Part shown: piece after piece, positions 24,866-32,136 of the stretch
How the letters are laid out: each line of letters begins with the position of its first letter
Numbering within the stretch: position 1 is the first letter of the stretch
DNA from: Streptosporangium album
GTDB lineage: Bacteria; Actinomycetota; Actinomycetes; Streptosporangiales; Streptosporangiaceae
Length of the DNA: 64,000 bases
Assembly (NCBI RefSeq): GCF_014203795.1
Contig: NZ_JACHJU010000001.1
Location: 4,340,001-4,404,000, forward strand
Reading direction: 5' to 3'
The notes under the pieces: generated by a model
What the model was told of the DNA's origin: nothing
The model's database searches: none
What the model saw: the letters and a program-made list of their open reading frames with translations, nothing else
Program-made: the position numbers and the translations under genes

Positions 24866-26008
24866 TCAGCCGCCCGGGAGTTCGCTCAGCCGTACGGTGA
24901 CCGTGGAGTTGGAGCCGTCGGGGCGCATGATCGTGACCTTGGCCCGGTCGCCGGGGTTGAGGGTGCTGAGGACCTCCGACAGGGCCTGCGTCGTCGGGGT
25001 GGGCTTGTCGTTGATCGAGGCGATCAGGTCGCCCGCTCTGATGCCCGCCTGGGCGGCGCTGCCGCCCGGCGTCACGCGGGCGACGCCGACGCCCACCGGC
25101 TGACCCTCGCTGTCGACCACCGTCTGCACGGTGACGCCCAGGGCGGCCCGGTGGGTGTTGGTGACCTTGCCGTTCTTGATGATCTGCCGGGCGATGTCCG
25201 TGGCGGTGTTGGACGGGATGGCGAAGCCGATGCCGGGGGCCTGCCCTCCGCCGAGCTCGGGGTTGACGGCGGTCAGGGTCGGGATGCCGATGACCTGGCC
25301 GGAGAGGTTGACCAGGGCGCCACCGCTGTTGCCGGGGTTGATCGCGGCCGAGGTCTGGATGGCGCCGGTGATCGTGGCACCGGGGGACTCGCTGTCGGTG
25401 GGTTCGCTGATCGTACGGCCGAGCGCGGAGACGATGCCGTTGGTGACGCTGCCGGACAGGCCCAGGGGGTTGCCCATGGCCAGTACGATCTGGCCGACCC
25501 GCAGCCGGGCGGAGTCGCCGAACACGGCCGGTCTGAGGCCGGCGGGATCGTCGACTTTGATCACGGCCAGGTCGCCGAGGTTGAAGGCCTTCACGAGCTT
25601 GGCCGTCCGGGAGGCGCCACCGCTGGCGAGCGTCACCTGGAAACGCTTGGCCCGGCCGACCACGTGGGCGTTGGTGACGATGTGCCCGGAGCCGTCGAAG
25701 ACGATGCCCGAACCGAGTCCGTTGTCCGTGGTGATCTGCACGATGGAGGGCAGCACTCCCGCGATGACCTCCTCGTACTTCCTCTCCAGGATCGCCGCCC
25801 CGTCCCGGGCCGACGGCGGGGTCGGCGAGGGGGCCGGCGATGAGGCCCGGGGCGGCGCCGACGACGGAGCCGGCGGTGAGGCCCGGGGCGGGGTGCTGGG
25901 CGCGTCGGTGGACACACCGGACAGCTGTGATCGCGTGGTCTGCCCGCAGCCGGCGAGTGCTATGGCGGCGGCGGCGAACAGCGCGATACGTGAGGTCGAT
26001 CCACCCAT
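24866..26008 (-). CDS. Lipid-anchored HtrA/DegP-like trypsin-family protease with PDZ domain
   Basis: A 380-residue envelope protease. A lipoprotein signal ends in LAGC (Cys about 17), then a Pro/Ser/Ala linker with PAPSSAPPRASS-type repeats, then a trypsin-2 domain with the catalytic His in VTNAHVVG, Asp in NLGDLAVIKVD and Ser in NPGNSGGAL. The C-terminal PDZ domain (about 285-380) contains GVARVTPGGSAAQAGIRAGD. It would degrade or chaperone misfolded exported proteins. Most actinobacterial HtrA proteins have a transmembrane anchor, so the lipobox is a variant. The ATG at 26008 opens the signal peptide. It lies 20 nt after the acyl-CoA synthetase remnant on the same strand and may use its promoter. 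Confidence 0.9.
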   Translation of the reverse strand: MGGSTSRIALFAAAAIALAGCGQTTRSQLSGVSTDAPSTPPRASPPAPSSAPPRASSPAPSPTPPSARDGAAILERKYEEVIAGVLPSIVQITTDNGLGSGIVFDGSGHIVTNAHVVGRAKRFQVTLASGGASRTAKLVKAFNLGDLAVIKVDDPAGLRPAVFGDSARLRVGQIVLAMGNPLGLSGSVTNGIVSALGRTISEPTDSESPGATITGAIQTSAAINPGNSGGALVNLSGQVIGIPTLTAVNPELGGGQAPGIGFAIPSNTATDIARQIIKNGKVTNTHRAALGVTVQTVVDSEGQPVGVGVARVTPGGSAAQAGIRAGDLIASINDKPTPTTQALSEVLSTLNPGDRAKVTIMRPDGSNSTVTVRLSELPGG

Positions 26009-26027
26009 GTAGGTATATCTGCCCAGC

Positions 26028-26578
26028 TCACAGTGGAAGATACGTCTCGCGGAGATTGCTCCGGCTGAGCTTCCCGGTGGGGGTGCGTGGCAGCCGGTCA
26101 CGATACTCGATCACACGGGGGTGCTTGAGGCGCGCCAGCCGGGGCACGCAGTGGGCCAGCAGGTCGGCGGCGAGGCCGGGACCGGGCTCGGCGCCGGGGG
26201 CCGGCTGGACCAGGGCGACGACCCGCTGTCCCCACCCCCCGGGGAACCGTCCGGGACGGCCCCCGCGTGACGCTCGGGGCCGCCGACCACGCGTGCCGCG
26301 CAGTCGGCGACGATGTAACCGATCTCCTCGGAGGTGTAGTGCCAGTTCACCGGGACGTGATAGGCGCCGATCTGGTAGGTCGCGAGCATCATCGTGACCG
26401 CGTCCGTCCCGTTGGGCAGCACCGTCACCACGGTGTCACCGGGGCGGACGCCGCGGGCGACGAGGCCGTGGGAGACCTGGTTGACCCGGTCGTGGAGCTC
26501 GCCGTATGTCGTGGTGGTGTCCGCGGCGACGGCGACACGTGCGGGGTCGGCCGCGGCGATCTCGTAGAAGCCCCTCAT
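26028..26578 (-). pseudogene. Acyl-CoA synthetase (AMP-ligase) remnant: internal deletion plus frameshift
   Basis: The 5' part (26578 to about 26250) encodes the start of a fatty-acyl-CoA synthetase: MRGFYEIAAADPARVAVA, YGELHDRVNQVS and GAYHVPVNWHYTSEEIGYI. A different frame then gives the enzyme's C-terminus, WGQRVVALVQP to the catalytic-lysine motif PRTPTGKLSRSNLRETYL and a stop at 26028-26030. About 300 central residues, including the ATP-binding motifs, are missing, and the frame changes close to a C-rich run at 26231-26240. The gene cannot make an active ligase. Its promoter is intact: TATGGT (26586-26591, complement) 7 nt before the ATG, with an operator-like palindrome just upstream. 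Confidence 0.85.
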
Positions 26579-26591
26579 GGGCGCGACCATA

Positions 26592-26606
26592 CAGAACGAC
26601 ATTCTG
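26592..26606 (-). promoter_or_regulatory. 15-bp palindromic operator, copy 1 (acyl-CoA synthetase remnant promoter)
   Basis: CAGAACGACATTCTG, with arms CAGAA/TTCTG. It fills the space between a -10 (TATGGT, complement of 26586-26591) and a partial -35 (TCCACA, complement of 26609-26614, spacer 17), which is where a repressor would block RNA polymerase. It matches copy 2 at 27718-27732 at 12 of 15 positions when that copy is read in reverse complement. Confidence 0.55.
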
Positions 26607-26698
26607 TTTGTGGAAGGCGAATGTCCGTGCCATGGAAAATGGTCGCCTCGTGGCTTAAGTGTAATTGTGACGCGGTGTATCGATCAGGGCGGGTGACG

Positions 26699-26704
26699 TA
26701 ATGT
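26699..26704 (+). promoter_or_regulatory. -10 element of a leaderless transcript
   Basis: TAATGT, a good -10 hexamer, is followed by 7 nt and the ATG at 26712. There is no Shine-Dalgarno site and no convincing -35. Confidence 0.4.
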
Positions 26705-26711
26705 GACGCCT

Positions 26712-27704
26712 ATGGCGGACGTTGGTGGAAACTCCTCTGGGCGCTCTCAGGAGAGATACGTCCCCTCTTATGAGGCGCTCACGGCACCAATACCCGTCGT
26801 CCGCGACGAAGACGGCACGATGGTCGGCACCCGGGTGCCCCGGCGATTCCCCGTCGGGGACGGCGAGGAGACCGTGCTCGTCCCCCGCCGCGACCCCGAT
26901 GGATCGTTCCCCGAGCCCGGCCAGAGCCCCCCGGAGTTCACCGTGGCCGGTGGCCCCGCGGCGGGGCGGACCGGCCCGCCGGCCCACCGGGGGAGCACCC
27001 GGATCCGGGCCGCCTACAGCGTCGCCGCCGCCGTCGTCACCGCGGCCGCGGTCGTCCTGACCTTCGTGCTGTTCTCCGGAGACGAGCCCGACGACTCCGT
27101 ACGGCTCCCGCAGGCCGACGCGGCCACCGAGCCGATGCGTCCCCAGGCCGCGCCCACGATCACGCTGCCCGGACTGCCCAGGGTGAGGGCCCTGCAGCCA
27201 CTGCCCGGCACGCCGAGCCCGGTGCTGGGCGCGATGACCGACGCCAGGGCCGCGATCACCTACGTCAAGCTGGGCAAGCCGTGGGCGGTCAGGGCCATCC
27301 CGTCGTTCTCCGTCGGCCAGCAGGTGGGCGCGGTACGGCTGCCGTCCACGATGGCCGCCTCCGGGCCGCTCCCCGGCGCGGCGCCCGCCACCGCCCTGAA
27401 GACGGGCGCCGACTTCCGCAAGGCGGCGCTGAGCGCGGTCAGGTGGACGATCCGCAACCACTACCCGGCGGGCAGCAAGGTCACCTGGACCGCTTCGCAG
27501 CAGCCGGCCACGGGCAAGGGCTGGACGTTGGGCTACCGGGTGACCTATCAGGTGAAGGGGAGGCAGCACGCCTCGCAGGCGGCGCTCGCGCTGCTGGATG
27601 TGGGCCGCAGGAAGCCCGCCATGCTCTTTGTGACCGTGTCCGACACCAACAAGCAGCTCTGGGCTGATATCGCACCTCTGGTGGCCAGCGCCCGCGCATT
27701 GTGA
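26712..27704 (+). CDS. Single-pass membrane protein of unknown function
   Basis: A 330-residue protein. A cytoplasmic N-terminus of about 95 residues is rich in Arg, Pro and Gly (PRRFPVGDGEETVLVPRR), followed by one transmembrane helix (about 99-122: AAAVVTAAAVVLTFVLF), a Pro/Thr-rich linker, and an extracellular domain with a conserved-looking core (WTIRNHYPAGSKVTW, GYRVTYQVKGRQ). I do not recognise a family. I chose the ATG at 26712 over the GTG at 26703 because TAATGT (26699-26704) sits exactly 7 nt before it, the leaderless spacing seen at other genes here. It lies between two genes of acyl-CoA metabolism but shows no link to them. Confidence 0.7.
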   Translation: MADVGGNSSGRSQERYVPSYEALTAPIPVVRDEDGTMVGTRVPRRFPVGDGEETVLVPRRDPDGSFPEPGQSPPEFTVAGGPAAGRTGPPAHRGSTRIRAAYSVAAAVVTAAAVVLTFVLFSGDEPDDSVRLPQADAATEPMRPQAAPTITLPGLPRVRALQPLPGTPSPVLGAMTDARAAITYVKLGKPWAVRAIPSFSVGQQVGAVRLPSTMAASGPLPGAAPATALKTGADFRKAALSAVRWTIRNHYPAGSKVTWTASQQPATGKGWTLGYRVTYQVKGRQHASQAALALLDVGRRKPAMLFVTVSDTNKQLWADIAPLVASARAL

Positions 27705-27717
27705 TGGAAGTACATTC

Positions 27718-27732
27718 TAGAATATGGTTCTG
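27718..27732 (+). promoter_or_regulatory. 15-bp palindromic operator, copy 2 (acyl-CoA dehydrogenase promoter)
   Basis: TAGAATATGGTTCTG overlaps a consensus-like -10 (TAGAAT, 27718-27723), so a bound repressor would cover the promoter. The adjoining ATTCTAGAAT (27714-27723) is itself a perfect palindrome. The reverse complement matches copy 1 (26592-26606) at 12 of 15 positions. Confidence 0.55.
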
Positions 27733-27758
27733 CCATTGAACCGTTTCTGGAGGCTTTC

Positions 27759-29972
27759 ATGGCGATCGGGTTGAGCGAGGAGCACGAGGCGCTCCGCGAG
27801 TCGGTGAGCGGCTGGGCGGAGCGGAACATCCCATCCTCGGCCGTGCGCGCGGCCATCACGGCCGAGGGCGGAGGGCGCCCCGCCTTCTGGTCCGGCCTGG
27901 CCGATCAGGGGCTCCTCGGTCTCCACCTGCCGGAGGAGCACGGCGGCAGCGGGTACGGCCTGCTGGAGACCGCCGTCGCCATCGAGGCTCTCGGCGAGCG
28001 GGCCGCCCCCGGTCCCTACGTCCCCACCGTGTTCGCCAGCGCGGCGATCCTGGCCTCCGACGGCAAGGCCCATGCCGAGCTCCTCCCCGGTCTCGCCGAC
28101 GGCACGCTGACCGGCGCGGTCGCCCTGACCGGCTCGATCACCGGCAGCCGGGATGAGGACGGCACGCTGACCATCGGCGGCACCGCCGAGCCGGTTCTGG
28201 GCGGCGCGCTCGCCGACGTCCTCCTCCTCCCGGTCCACACCGACCGGGGAGAGGAGTGGGTCGCGCTGGACGCCTCCCAGGCCACCGTCACCCCGGTCAG
28301 GTCGCTCGACCTCACCCGCGGTGTGGCCAGGGTGGAGCTGGAGGCGGTGACCGTGCCGGCGGGGCGGGTGCTGGACGGCCTGGAGGGCCCCGCGGTCCTC
28401 AACCTCGCCGCGATCCTGTTCGGTGCCGAGGCCGCGGGCGTCGCGTCCTGGTGCGTGAGCGCCGCGTCGGACTACGCCAAGGTGCGCGTGCAGTTCGGCC
28501 GGCCGATCGGCCAGTTCCAGGGCGTGAAGCACAAGGCCGCCCGGATGCTCGTCGCCCTGGAGCAGGCCCGCGCCACCGTGTGGGACGCCACCCGCGCCGC
28601 GGCCGAGGACGCGGCCGGAGGGGAGGCCGCCTACACCGCCGCGATCGCGGGGGTGGTCGCCCCCGACGCCGCGGTGCAGTGCGCCAAGGACGCCGTGCAG
28701 ATCTTCGGCGGCATCGGCTACACCTACGAGCACGACGCCCACCTCTACTATCGCCGCGCGCTGACCCTGCGGGCGCTGCTCGGCTCCTCCGCGGACTGGG
28801 CCGAGTCCGTCGCCGAGCTGGCGCTGAGCGGCGTCAGCCGGGAGCTGGAGGTCGACCTGCCGGACGACGCCGCCGCGCTGCGCGAGGAGATCCGGGCGGA
28901 GATCGCCGAGATCGCCAAGCTGGAGGGCAGGGAGCAGAAGCGGGCACTGGCCGAGGGCGGCTATGTCATGCCGCACCTGGCCCGGCCGTGGGGCCGTGAC
29001 GCCAGGCCGCTGGAGCAGGTCCTCATCTTCCAGGAGCTCAAGGCCGCCCGCGTCAAGCTGCCTCAGATGATCATCGGTGCCTGGGTGGTCCCGTCGATCG
29101 CCGCGTACGGCACGCCCGAGCAGCAGGCGCGCTTCCTGCCCGCCACGCTGAGCGGCGAGATGATCTGGTGCCAGCTCTTCTCCGAGCCGGGCGCCGGTTC
29201 CGACCTCGCCTCGCTGCAGATGAAGGCCGAGAAGGTCGAGGGCGGCTGGAAGCTCAACGGCCAGAAGATCTGGACCTCGGTCGCCCACGTCGCCGAGTGG
29301 GGCATCTGCGTCGCCCGCAACTCGTCGGCGGGTTCCAAGCACGACGGCATCACCTACTTCCTGGTCGACATGAAGGGCCAGGGCGTCACGGTCCGGCCGC
29401 TGACCGAGATGACCGGCGAGAACCTGTTCAACGAGGTCTTCTTCGACGACGTGTTCGTCCCGGACGAGCAGGTCGTCGGCGAGGTCGGCCAGGGCTGGAA
29501 GGTGGCCCGCAACACCCTGTCCAACGAGCGGGTCTCGCTCTCCTCGGGCTCCGGCGGCTCCGGCTCGTCGGTCCCCGACCTGGTCGGGCTGGCCGGGCGG
29601 ATCGGCCGCGAACTCACCCCCGTCGAGCGGCAGGAACTGGCCCGCGTGGTCTGCGAGGGGCACTCGATCAACGCCCTCGGCCTGCGGGTGACGCTCAAGC
29701 AGCTCACCGGGGCCGAGCCGGGTGCCGACGCCTCGGTCCGCAAGCTCCTGTCCACCTCGCACGCCCAGCACGTCTCGGAGTGCGCGGTCGGGCTGCTCGG
29801 CGCCTCCGCCGTGGTCGCCGCCGACATGAAGCTCGGCGACGCGGGCTACTGGAACCGGGCCGTGCTGGCCACCCGCGCCATGACCATCTACGGCGGGACC
29901 ACCGAGGTGCAGCTCAACATCATCGGTGAGCGCATGCTGGGGCTGCCCCGCGATCCGGAGCCAGGCAAGTAG
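27759..29972 (+). CDS. Tandem (two-domain) acyl-CoA dehydrogenase, FadE6-like
   Basis: A 737-residue flavoenzyme made of two acyl-CoA dehydrogenase folds in one chain, like the roughly 730-residue mycobacterial FadE6 class; it catalyses the first oxidation step of acyl-CoA breakdown. The first unit (about 1-360) ends with VQIFGGIGYTYEHDAHLYYRRA. The second (about 370-737) contains the FAD/substrate motifs WCQLFSEPGAGSDLA and WKLNGQKIWTS and ends MTIYGGTTEVQLNIIGERMLG. The usual YEGT glutamate position reads YGGT in the second unit, so catalysis must use another Glu, as in related actinobacterial enzymes. The Shine-Dalgarno TGGAGG is 5 nt before the ATG. The substrate is unknown. Confidence 0.92.
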   Translation: MAIGLSEEHEALRESVSGWAERNIPSSAVRAAITAEGGGRPAFWSGLADQGLLGLHLPEEHGGSGYGLLETAVAIEALGERAAPGPYVPTVFASAAILASDGKAHAELLPGLADGTLTGAVALTGSITGSRDEDGTLTIGGTAEPVLGGALADVLLLPVHTDRGEEWVALDASQATVTPVRSLDLTRGVARVELEAVTVPAGRVLDGLEGPAVLNLAAILFGAEAAGVASWCVSAASDYAKVRVQFGRPIGQFQGVKHKAARMLVALEQARATVWDATRAAAEDAAGGEAAYTAAIAGVVAPDAAVQCAKDAVQIFGGIGYTYEHDAHLYYRRALTLRALLGSSADWAESVAELALSGVSRELEVDLPDDAAALREEIRAEIAEIAKLEGREQKRALAEGGYVMPHLARPWGRDARPLEQVLIFQELKAARVKLPQMIIGAWVVPSIAAYGTPEQQARFLPATLSGEMIWCQLFSEPGAGSDLASLQMKAEKVEGGWKLNGQKIWTSVAHVAEWGICVARNSSAGSKHDGITYFLVDMKGQGVTVRPLTEMTGENLFNEVFFDDVFVPDEQVVGEVGQGWKVARNTLSNERVSLSSGSGGSGSSVPDLVGLAGRIGRELTPVERQELARVVCEGHSINALGLRVTLKQLTGAEPGADASVRKLLSTSHAQHVSECAVGLLGASAVVAADMKLGDAGYWNRAVLATRAMTIYGGTTEVQLNIIGERMLGLPRDPEPGK

Positions 29973-30036
29973 TCACGTGAGACGGTGCCTCCGGATGTGT
30001 CCGCGCATCCGGAGGCACCCCGTAAGGTCGGTCACC

Positions 30037-31734
30037 ATGCGGAGCGGCTGGGGCGAGACGGCGGAGCGGCTCGCGCCCGCCCTGCTCGGGCTGCTGCTCG
30101 GGCTGCTGGCTCTCGGTCCCGCGCTGGGGCCGGGATTCGTGCTCAGGTACGACATGGTGTTCGTGCCCGACCCGCCGCTCGTCCTGCCGGGACAGGGGTT
30201 CCCCCGGGCGGTCCCCAGCGACCTGGTGGTCGCCCTGATCTCGCGGATCGCGCCCGCCCAGGTCGTCCAGAAGGCGATCCTGATCGGGATCTTCGTGCTG
30301 GCCGCGTCGGGCGCGGCCGCGCTGGTGCCCTCGAGGCGTCTGGGGCCACGGCTGGCCGCGGCGGCCTTCTACGCCTGGAACGCCTACCTCGCCCAGCGGC
30401 TCCTGCTCGGCCAGTGGGCGCTGCTGCTGGGAGTCGCCGGACTGCCCTGGGCGGTGCGTGCGGTGGTGCTCGGCGGGCGGGCGCGCCTGGCCGCCGCGCT
30501 GCTACCGGCGGCGGTGGGCGGGTTCCAGGCGATGCTGGTCTCCGCGCTGACGCTGCTCGCCACGGCGGCGACCTCCCCGCCGCCCGCCGAGCGCGAGGTC
30601 CCCGAGCGCGCGGCTTCCGCCCGGGGGCCCGGAGGCCCCGGGGCGAGGGTACGGCGGGTGACGGAGGTCGTCCTGGTCGTGGGGGTGCTGAGCCTGCCGT
30701 GGCTGGTGCCCGCCCTGCTCAGCCGGGCCGTCACCGGCCCCGCGGGGGCCGAGGCGTTCGCCGCCCGGGCCGACGGGCCGCTGGGGACGGTGGGGAGCCT
30801 GCTGTCGCTCGGAGGGATCTGGAACGCCAACGCCGTCGTGCCGGGACAGGGAACATGGTGGTCGGCGACCGTGCGGCTGGTGCTGGCGGCGGTCGCGGTC
30901 TGGGGATTCACCCGGCTGTCCGGCCCGTGGTCCGGGCCGTACGGCGGCGCGGGGCGGAGGGTTCCCGCACCCGGTGCCGCGCGGGCGGAGGCCGGGCGGG
31001 GGAGGGCCCGTTCCGGCGTCGCCGGACGGGGGGAGGCGCCGCCGTACCGGGCCGGGCTGGCGGTGGCGGCGGGGGCCGGGCTGGCGGTCGCCCTGGCGGG
31101 GGCCTTCGCGCCCGGCCCGCTGGGTGGCCTGATCGCCTGGTGGCCCGGGTTCGGGCCGCTCCGGGACGGCCAGCTCTACCTCGCCCCGTTCGCCCTGCTC
31201 CAGGCGGTGGGCCTGGCCTGCGTCGTCGCGCGCTGGAACTCGCGTGCCGTCGCGGCCGTCGCGGTGGCCATCCCGGTCCTGGTCCTGCCCACCTTCGCGC
31301 TGGGTGCCTTCGGCCGGCTGTCGCCGGCCGACTACCCGGACGAGTGGCGCCGGGTCCAGGCGATCGTGAACGCCGACCCGGCGCCGGGGGCGCTGCTGTC
31401 GCTGCCGTGGGGGGCGCACCGGGCGTTCGCGTGGAACCACCGCCGGATCATCCTCGATCCGGCGACCAAGATGTTCCGGCGCCGGGTGCTCTGGAACGAC
31501 GCGCTGCTGGTGGGCCTGCCCGGCGGGGCCCGGCTGCGGGTCGCGGCGGAGGACCCCGTGGTGGCCGCGGCGGAGGCGGCGCTCCGTGCCGGGCCGGGCG
31601 GGCGGGCGGCCGCGCTGGCGCGGCTGGGGGTCCGCTACGTCCTCGCCCAGGCGGGCGATAACACGTTCCATGGCGCCACGACGGTGTTCCAGGGACGCGA
31701 GATCCGCCTCCTGCGCCTTGCTCCGCCCTCCTGA
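30037..31734 (+). CDS. Polytopic membrane protein, counterpart of mycobacterial Rv0226c
   Basis: A 565-residue protein with about ten hydrophobic helices and a C-terminal soluble segment (about 440-565). A loop FVLRYDMVFVPDP lies after the first helix, where GT-C glycosyltransferases carry acidic catalytic residues, and WNAYLAQRLLLGQWAL follows the third. The size and position upstream of GT4, AftD and DUF3068 genes match, from memory, the mycobacterial membrane protein Rv0226c of the AftD locus. The role in cell-envelope glycan assembly is inferred. The ATG at 30037 was chosen because the upstream in-frame extension overlaps the dehydrogenase gene and is not hydrophobic. Confidence 0.75.
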   Translation: MRSGWGETAERLAPALLGLLLGLLALGPALGPGFVLRYDMVFVPDPPLVLPGQGFPRAVPSDLVVALISRIAPAQVVQKAILIGIFVLAASGAAALVPSRRLGPRLAAAAFYAWNAYLAQRLLLGQWALLLGVAGLPWAVRAVVLGGRARLAAALLPAAVGGFQAMLVSALTLLATAATSPPPAEREVPERAASARGPGGPGARVRRVTEVVLVVGVLSLPWLVPALLSRAVTGPAGAEAFAARADGPLGTVGSLLSLGGIWNANAVVPGQGTWWSATVRLVLAAVAVWGFTRLSGPWSGPYGGAGRRVPAPGAARAEAGRGRARSGVAGRGEAPPYRAGLAVAAGAGLAVALAGAFAPGPLGGLIAWWPGFGPLRDGQLYLAPFALLQAVGLACVVARWNSRAVAAVAVAIPVLVLPTFALGAFGRLSPADYPDEWRRVQAIVNADPAPGALLSLPWGAHRAFAWNHRRIILDPATKMFRRRVLWNDALLVGLPGGARLRVAAEDPVVAAAEAALRAGPGGRAAALARLGVRYVLAQAGDNTFHGATTVFQGREIRLLRLAPPS

Positions 31735-31795
31735 GCCGGATGTATCCCCAGCTCCTGGAAGTACCCAGCGGTAACTTTCTTTGTCACGGTTTCAC

Positions 31796-31810
31796 TAAGC
31801 CTATGGCTTA
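31796..31810 (+). promoter_or_regulatory. Inverted repeat upstream of the DUF2613/GT4/aftD operon
   Basis: TAAGCC-TAT-GGCTTA, perfect 6-bp arms, 58 nt before the DUF2613 start, in an AT-richer stretch that follows TTGTCA (31781-31786). It could be an operator overlapping the promoter or a small hairpin. Confidence 0.4.
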
Positions 31811-31867
31811 TGAGATGAATCACGTTCTACTCTCGGCACACTGTCCGGTGTTTGGAGGGAGAGCTCA

Positions 31868-31999
31868 GTGATACGCGTGATCACAGCCCTGGCCGTTGGG
31901 GCAATCCTCGCGGTCGGCGCCTCCGTGGCGGTGGTGAACGTGGCCTCGCCCACCCCCGAGGCCCCCAACCGTCCCCTGTACAACTACGGCGACAGGTGA
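31868..31999 (+). CDS. DUF2613-family small membrane/secreted protein
   Basis: A 43-residue protein: one hydrophobic helix (ITALAVGAILAVGASVAVV), then a short extracellular tail ending APNRPLYNYGDR. The PLYNYG tail and overall design are those of the DUF2613 microproteins. From memory, the mycobacterial member Rv0236A is encoded next to aftD, as here. The GTG start has a strong Shine-Dalgarno (GGAGGGAG, 31855-31862). The function is unknown; a small subunit or stabiliser of the arabinosyltransferase complex is plausible from linkage alone. Confidence 0.85.
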   Translation: MIRVITALAVGAILAVGASVAVVNVASPTPEAPNRPLYNYGDR

Positions 32000-32136
32000 T
32001 CTGAGGGGCCGATCGAAGGCCCTTCGACACCGTTCCTCCCAGCCCGCCGGGGCTGAGCACCAGCCATCAGAACAGGGCACGGCTCCGCCATGCCCTGATT
32101 CAGGCGCGCGTCGCCGTAGAGGACCGAGGAGACACC

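Noticed and set aside
26592..26606. Acyl-CoA gene palindrome as a KstR site
   Set aside because: KstR sites follow the 14-bp TnnAACnnGTTnnA pattern; this 15-bp site has CAGAA/TTCTG arms with a 5-bp centre and lacks the GTT half.
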